Assembly (NCBI GenBank): GCA_902624275.1
Contig: CACNWW010000001.1
Location: 126,001 to 190,000, forward strand
DNA length: 64,000 nucleotides
DNA from: an uncultured Fidelibacterota bacterium
GTDB taxonomy: Bacteria > Fidelibacterota > Marinisomatia > Marinisomatales > Marinisomataceae
Reading direction: 5' to 3'
The notes below the pieces were generated by a model. That model was not told the origin of the DNA, did not search any database, and saw only the letters and a list, made by a program, of their open reading frames with translations. The first letter of the stretch is position 1, and every line of letters begins with the position of its first letter. Made by a program: the position numbers and the translations under genes. This document shows, one piece after another, positions 61,219-64,000 of the stretch.

Positions 61219-61979
61219 ATTAATTTTAAGTCTTCCTTAAGAATTCTAATTATTTTATTTGTCACTGCATCTAACTCACCCTCAATAAATTCTGTTTTTT
61301 TTTCATTTACAGGTACATAAAATTTTGTAAAACCTTGCATCGTTACAATTTCTTTATCCACATTCTTTATAATAACTTCCTTATCTTTGGCTTGGACAAT
61401 ATTTTTTATTGAAACATACCTAGGATTATTTAATCCAGATTGAATTGAAATTGAAGCTGGTAATGACATCTCAATCCATTGAGAAAAACCAGACTCAAGT
61501 TCTTTCTTAATTTTAATTTTTTTATTTATAACATTAGTTTCAATTGCAAAAGTTGCCGTTGTCATTCCTAATAATTCACCAATTAATACACTTGTTTGAC
61601 CAGACCCAAGATCATATGAAGCAAGACCACACAAGATTAAATCAAACTTTTCATCCTTTATTTTTTCAGAAAAAATCTTAGCAAAAGCTAAAGGATCAGT
61701 TATCTTAAAATCATTTTTTATAATTAAACCTTTATCTGCTCCTTTGGCTAATGCTTCTTGCATAATTTGTTTTGAACGATTCATAGGGCCCATTGTAATT
61801 GCAAAAACCTCTGAATTGTCTTTAAGTTTTTCTTTTATCAACACTGCTTCCTCTAAAGCATAAGTATCATGCTCATTCATTATATACTGTATATTTGAAT
61901 CATCAATCCACTTTTTTGATGAATCAATTTTGAGTGATTTTAATTTTGGTATTGCTTTTGTTAGTACTGCTATTTTCAT
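61215..61979 (-). CDS. etfB: Electron transfer flavoprotein beta subunit
   Basis: AMP/nucleotide-binding subunit of 254 residues: MKIAVLTKAIPKL, a conserved NEHDTYALEEAVLIKEK, ITMGPMNRSKQIMQEALAKGADKGL and DLILCGLASYDLGSGQTSVLIGELLG. The pattern is that of the canonical (group I) beta subunit. It is the upstream gene of etfBA and is divergent from flavodoxin across 150 bp of AT-rich DNA. Confidence 0.96.
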   Translation of the reverse strand: MKIAVLTKAIPKLKSLKIDSSKKWIDDSNIQYIMNEHDTYALEEAVLIKEKLKDNSEVFAITMGPMNRSKQIMQEALAKGADKGLIIKNDFKITDPLAFAKIFSEKIKDEKFDLILCGLASYDLGSGQTSVLIGELLGMTTATFAIETNVINKKIKIKKELESGFSQWIEMSLPASISIQSGLNNPRYVSIKNIVQAKDKEVIIKNVDKEIVTMQGFTKFYVPVNEKKTEFIEGELDAVTNKIIRILKEDLKLI

Positions 61980-62129
61980 GTTTGATTTGGATTGGGAATA
62001 TAATGAGACATAATCTCAATATTCAATAAAATTCAATTCAAAAAAATTAAATTTTTCATTTTTAGTATTTTGTTTTTTAATTAAAATAACATATTGAGTT
62101 TATCAAATAAAAAATCAGGGGGTATGTAA

Positions 62130-62642
62130 ATGGCAAAAATTGGAATGTTTTGGGGAAGTACTACGGACATGACTAAAGAGGCATCAGAATTAATTCACGA
62201 AGGACTAGAAGCAGCAGGCCATGAAATAGATTCATTTGATATAAGGAATACCGACCCATCAAAAATGTTAGAATATGATAATCTTCTTATTGGATGTCCA
62301 ACATGGAATGTTGGAGAACTTCAAGATGATTGGGAAGATGTTTTTGGTGATTATGAAAAGTTAGATTTTTCAGGTAAAACAGCTGCTTTCTTTGGAATTG
62401 GTGATCAAGTAGGATATAGTTTTAACTTTCTTGATGCAGTAGGTATGCTTGCAAAACCATATATGGAAAATGGTGGAAAATTAATTGGAAAATGGCCTAC
62501 TGATGGCTATGAATTTGACGAGTCTCTTGGATGTGTTGACGGAGAATTTCTAGGTTTAGCGATCGACTACGACAATCAAGATGAATTAACAGAAGAAAGA
62601 ATTGAAGCTTGGGTTGATCAAATAAAAGATCTTTTTGAATAA
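62130..62642 (+). CDS. fldA: Flavodoxin, long-chain
   Basis: FMN electron carrier of 170 residues: P-loop GMFWGSTTDMTKEAS, W/Y-containing loop GCPTWNVGELQDDWEDV and GIGDQVGYSFNFLDA, with the long-chain insertion. It may replace ferredoxin for KorAB under iron limitation. A strong Shine-Dalgarno (CAGGGGGT) lies about 10 bp ahead of ATG 62130. The gene sits as a single plus-strand insert between etfBA and the EtfD-like gene and converges on the latter with 11 bp between stops. Confidence 0.95.
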   Translation: MAKIGMFWGSTTDMTKEASELIHEGLEAAGHEIDSFDIRNTDPSKMLEYDNLLIGCPTWNVGELQDDWEDVFGDYEKLDFSGKTAAFFGIGDQVGYSFNFLDAVGMLAKPYMENGGKLIGKWPTDGYEFDESLGCVDGEFLGLAIDYDNQDELTEERIEAWVDQIKDLFE

Positions 62643-62653
62643 TTTAGTTGTAA

Positions 62654-64000
62654 TTATTTAACTGTATTTAGATTTTCAGCTACCATATCTGCAACATCTT
62701 TAACTTTAATTTGTTCTTGTCCAGCTGGTGTTAAAGGACCTATACCTTGGTTCATCATTCCATAACAAAAATTGCATCCTGTAACAACTGTTTCTGTTTG
62801 AGATTCAATAACCTGTTCAGCTCTTAAAAGATGAGTTCTTCCTTCACCGCTATCCTTTTTCCACCATAGAGCACCGCCAGCTCCACAACATAATGTTTCT
62901 TTTCCATTTTCATCAAGTTCAAAGAATTCTGGTGCTGCAGCTTTAATCGCATTTCTAGCAGAAGATGTATCATCTAGAGTTCTAGATAGATTACAAGGGT
63001 CATGATAAGTAACTTTTTCTAATGATCCGGGGTTAATCTTAATTCTTCCTTCTTCAAGAAGATCTGATATCACCTGAGTATGATGTTTAACCTCATAATT
63101 AATTTCATGATATTTACTATACTCTTTTTGTAAGTTAACAACACAATGAGGGCACATTGTTGTAACATTTTTTACCTTTTTAAGTTCTTCAACATTTTGA
63201 TCCATCAACAGTTGATAAGTGAGTTTATCACCCAACTTATTGGCAGGATCTCCAGAGCATTGCTCATTGCTTAATACACCAAATGTTACTTCAGCAGATT
63301 CTAAGATTTTAACAAAATTTCTCACTGAACTTACAAAATTTGGATCCATTGCATGTTTGGCAAAACAACCGAGCCATAAAACAAGTTCTTTGTCTGCAGT
63401 ATAAGTGGGAAGTTCGTTTAATAGCTCACTTGAAGAAGCTCCTTCAGTATTACCAGTTTCTTGAAGATTTCTTAAAAGCTTTTGATATTCTTGAGGAACG
63501 TCGCCTTCAGCCAGTACTTGAAAGCTTCTTATTTCGTCAGCCTTCTCGACATGATTTCCAACAGGACAAACTTCCGTACACGCTTGGCAAGTAGTACACT
63601 CCCATCCAGCCTCAACATTAATCTTATCAACTACATCTACACCACCACTTTCAAGCATTGGTTTTTTAAGATTTAAAATAAAATGATACTTTGGATCTAA
63701 AATTCCTCCACCCCTATTTGCTGGACAAACATCTGTACATCTTCCACATTCAACGCAAGTAAAAATATCCAATGCTTGATCTTTGCTAAGTCTGGACAAA
63801 TCGAGTAGTAAATTATCTAGCTCTTCTTCTGATGCTTCCATATCAATTGGTATTGCTCCATGGCTTGGGACTTCAAAAGGTCTTAAGAAAATATTAAAGG
63901 GAGATAATACTAAGTGCATATGTTTTGATTGCGGGATTAAAAAAAGAAATCCTCCTATAACTCCTGAATGTAGCCACCAATTAAATTTCTCTGCAGCACC
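62654..64000 (-). CDS. EtfD/HdrD-like Fe-S membrane oxidoreductase, N-terminus beyond window
   Basis: Membrane Fe-S protein that probably takes electrons from EtfAB to menaquinone. 448 codons are present and the frame stays open to the right edge; ATG 63919 is internal. Before it, WWLHSGVIGGFLFLIP continues a helix of the NarI-like (heme b) domain. Two ferredoxin motifs, CVECGRCTDVCPANRGGG and CTTCQACTEVCPVG, are followed by two CCG domains (CSGDPANKLG; YHDPCNLSR, ETLCCGAGG and GCNFCYGMM). This architecture is EtfD/GlpC-HdrD-like, and its place 0.7 kb from etfBA supports an ETF:quinone oxidoreductase role. Confidence 0.9.
   Translation of the reverse strand, partial: GAAEKFNWWLHSGVIGGFLFLIPQSKHMHLVLSPFNIFLRPFEVPSHGAIPIDMEASEEELDNLLLDLSRLSKDQALDIFTCVECGRCTDVCPANRGGGILDPKYHFILNLKKPMLESGGVDVVDKINVEAGWECTTCQACTEVCPVGNHVEKADEIRSFQVLAEGDVPQEYQKLLRNLQETGNTEGASSSELLNELPTYTADKELVLWLGCFAKHAMDPNFVSSVRNFVKILESAEVTFGVLSNEQCSGDPANKLGDKLTYQLLMDQNVEELKKVKNVTTMCPHCVVNLQKEYSKYHEINYEVKHHTQVISDLLEEGRIKINPGSLEKVTYHDPCNLSRTLDDTSSARNAIKAAAPEFFELDENGKETLCCGAGGALWWKKDSGEGRTHLLRAEQVIESQTETVVTGCNFCYGMMNQGIGPLTPAGQEQIKVKDVADMVAENLNTVK

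Overview
The window is a compact, AT-rich bacterial chromosome segment (roughly 30-35% G+C by eye). About 78 protein genes, four intact tRNA genes and almost no spacer DNA are present. Start/stop overlaps of 1-20 bp are common and there is no insertion sequence, prophage or CRISPR array. Gene content points to a free-living, aerobic, Gram-negative heterotroph of the Fibrobacterota-Chlorobi-Bacteroidota (FCB) type: DUF2480 in the SUF operon, DUF6702, an M1 peptidase of the FCB kind, mitochondrial-type citrate synthase, aerobic KorAB, an outer-membrane barrel, LptFG and lipoproteins. Low G+C and streamlining resemble marine lineages such as Candidatus Marinimicrobia (SAR406). That placement is inference from gene style, not a database result.

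Layout. 1-7.25 kb: acetyl-CoA synthetase (C-terminus cut by the left edge), a TrhA/hemolysin III protein, UbiE/MenG, carbamate kinase, a PKD-domain secreted esterase, a CIA30 protein and a SYLF protein. 7.3-12.2 kb: the accessory region. An intact tRNA-Val(TAC) at 12142-12215 is followed leftward (its 3' direction) by two 119-bp repeats that each contain a tRNA-Val-like 3' half (11513-11631 and 10692-10810), and finally by a decayed, full-length tRNA-Val-like sequence with a decayed copy of the tRNA terminator (7314-7384). Between these marks sit a heme cassette (IsdG-like monooxygenase plus HmuTUV), an orphan 183-residue protein and two very small genes. This looks like successive integration of small elements at one tRNA gene and is the most interesting part of the window.

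12.3-24.3 kb: Lon, then a long leftward run reading (in transcription order) GNAT, MsbA-like exporter, citrate synthase, endonuclease III, QueD-like, queuosine-precursor transporter, FolE, lipoamide dehydrogenase, LipB, LipA. 24.3-31.1 kb: a secreted lipase-like hydrolase, exonuclease III, monothiol glutaredoxin, tRNA-Glu, a small membrane protein behind a G+C-rich inverted repeat, the complete riboflavin operon (ribD-ribE-ribBA-ribH) and a Rieske oxygenase. 31.1-45.7 kb: envelope and redox genes (outer-membrane barrel, TlpA-like lipoprotein, glutathione peroxidase, ZIP and NicO metal transporters, lipocalin, YidD, Dcd, Lgt, M1 peptidase), then a YiiX-type peptidase, a PD-(D/E)XK nuclease, an aldo/keto reductase with a Cys-rich N-terminal extension and an AlkB-type alkane hydroxylase. 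45.7-64 kb: tRNA-Pro and tRNA-His, LptF/G, PBP1A, fumarase, KorAB, a nine-gene SUF iron-sulfur operon with two DUF59 proteins, EtfAB, flavodoxin and a membrane Fe-S oxidoreductase of EtfD type cut by the right edge.

How the parts fit. Citrate synthase, ferredoxin-linked 2-oxoglutarate oxidation (KorAB), fumarase and acetyl-CoA synthetase describe an oxidative TCA cycle fed by acetate. LipAB and Lpd maintain lipoyl enzymes. The SUF operon supplies Fe-S clusters to KorAB, LipA, the EtfD-like protein and others. EtfAB plus the EtfD-like protein would pass acyl-CoA dehydrogenase electrons to quinone, which fits an alkane/fatty-acid lifestyle hinted at by AlkB. Iron supply may be supplemented by the heme cassette in the tRNA-Val island.
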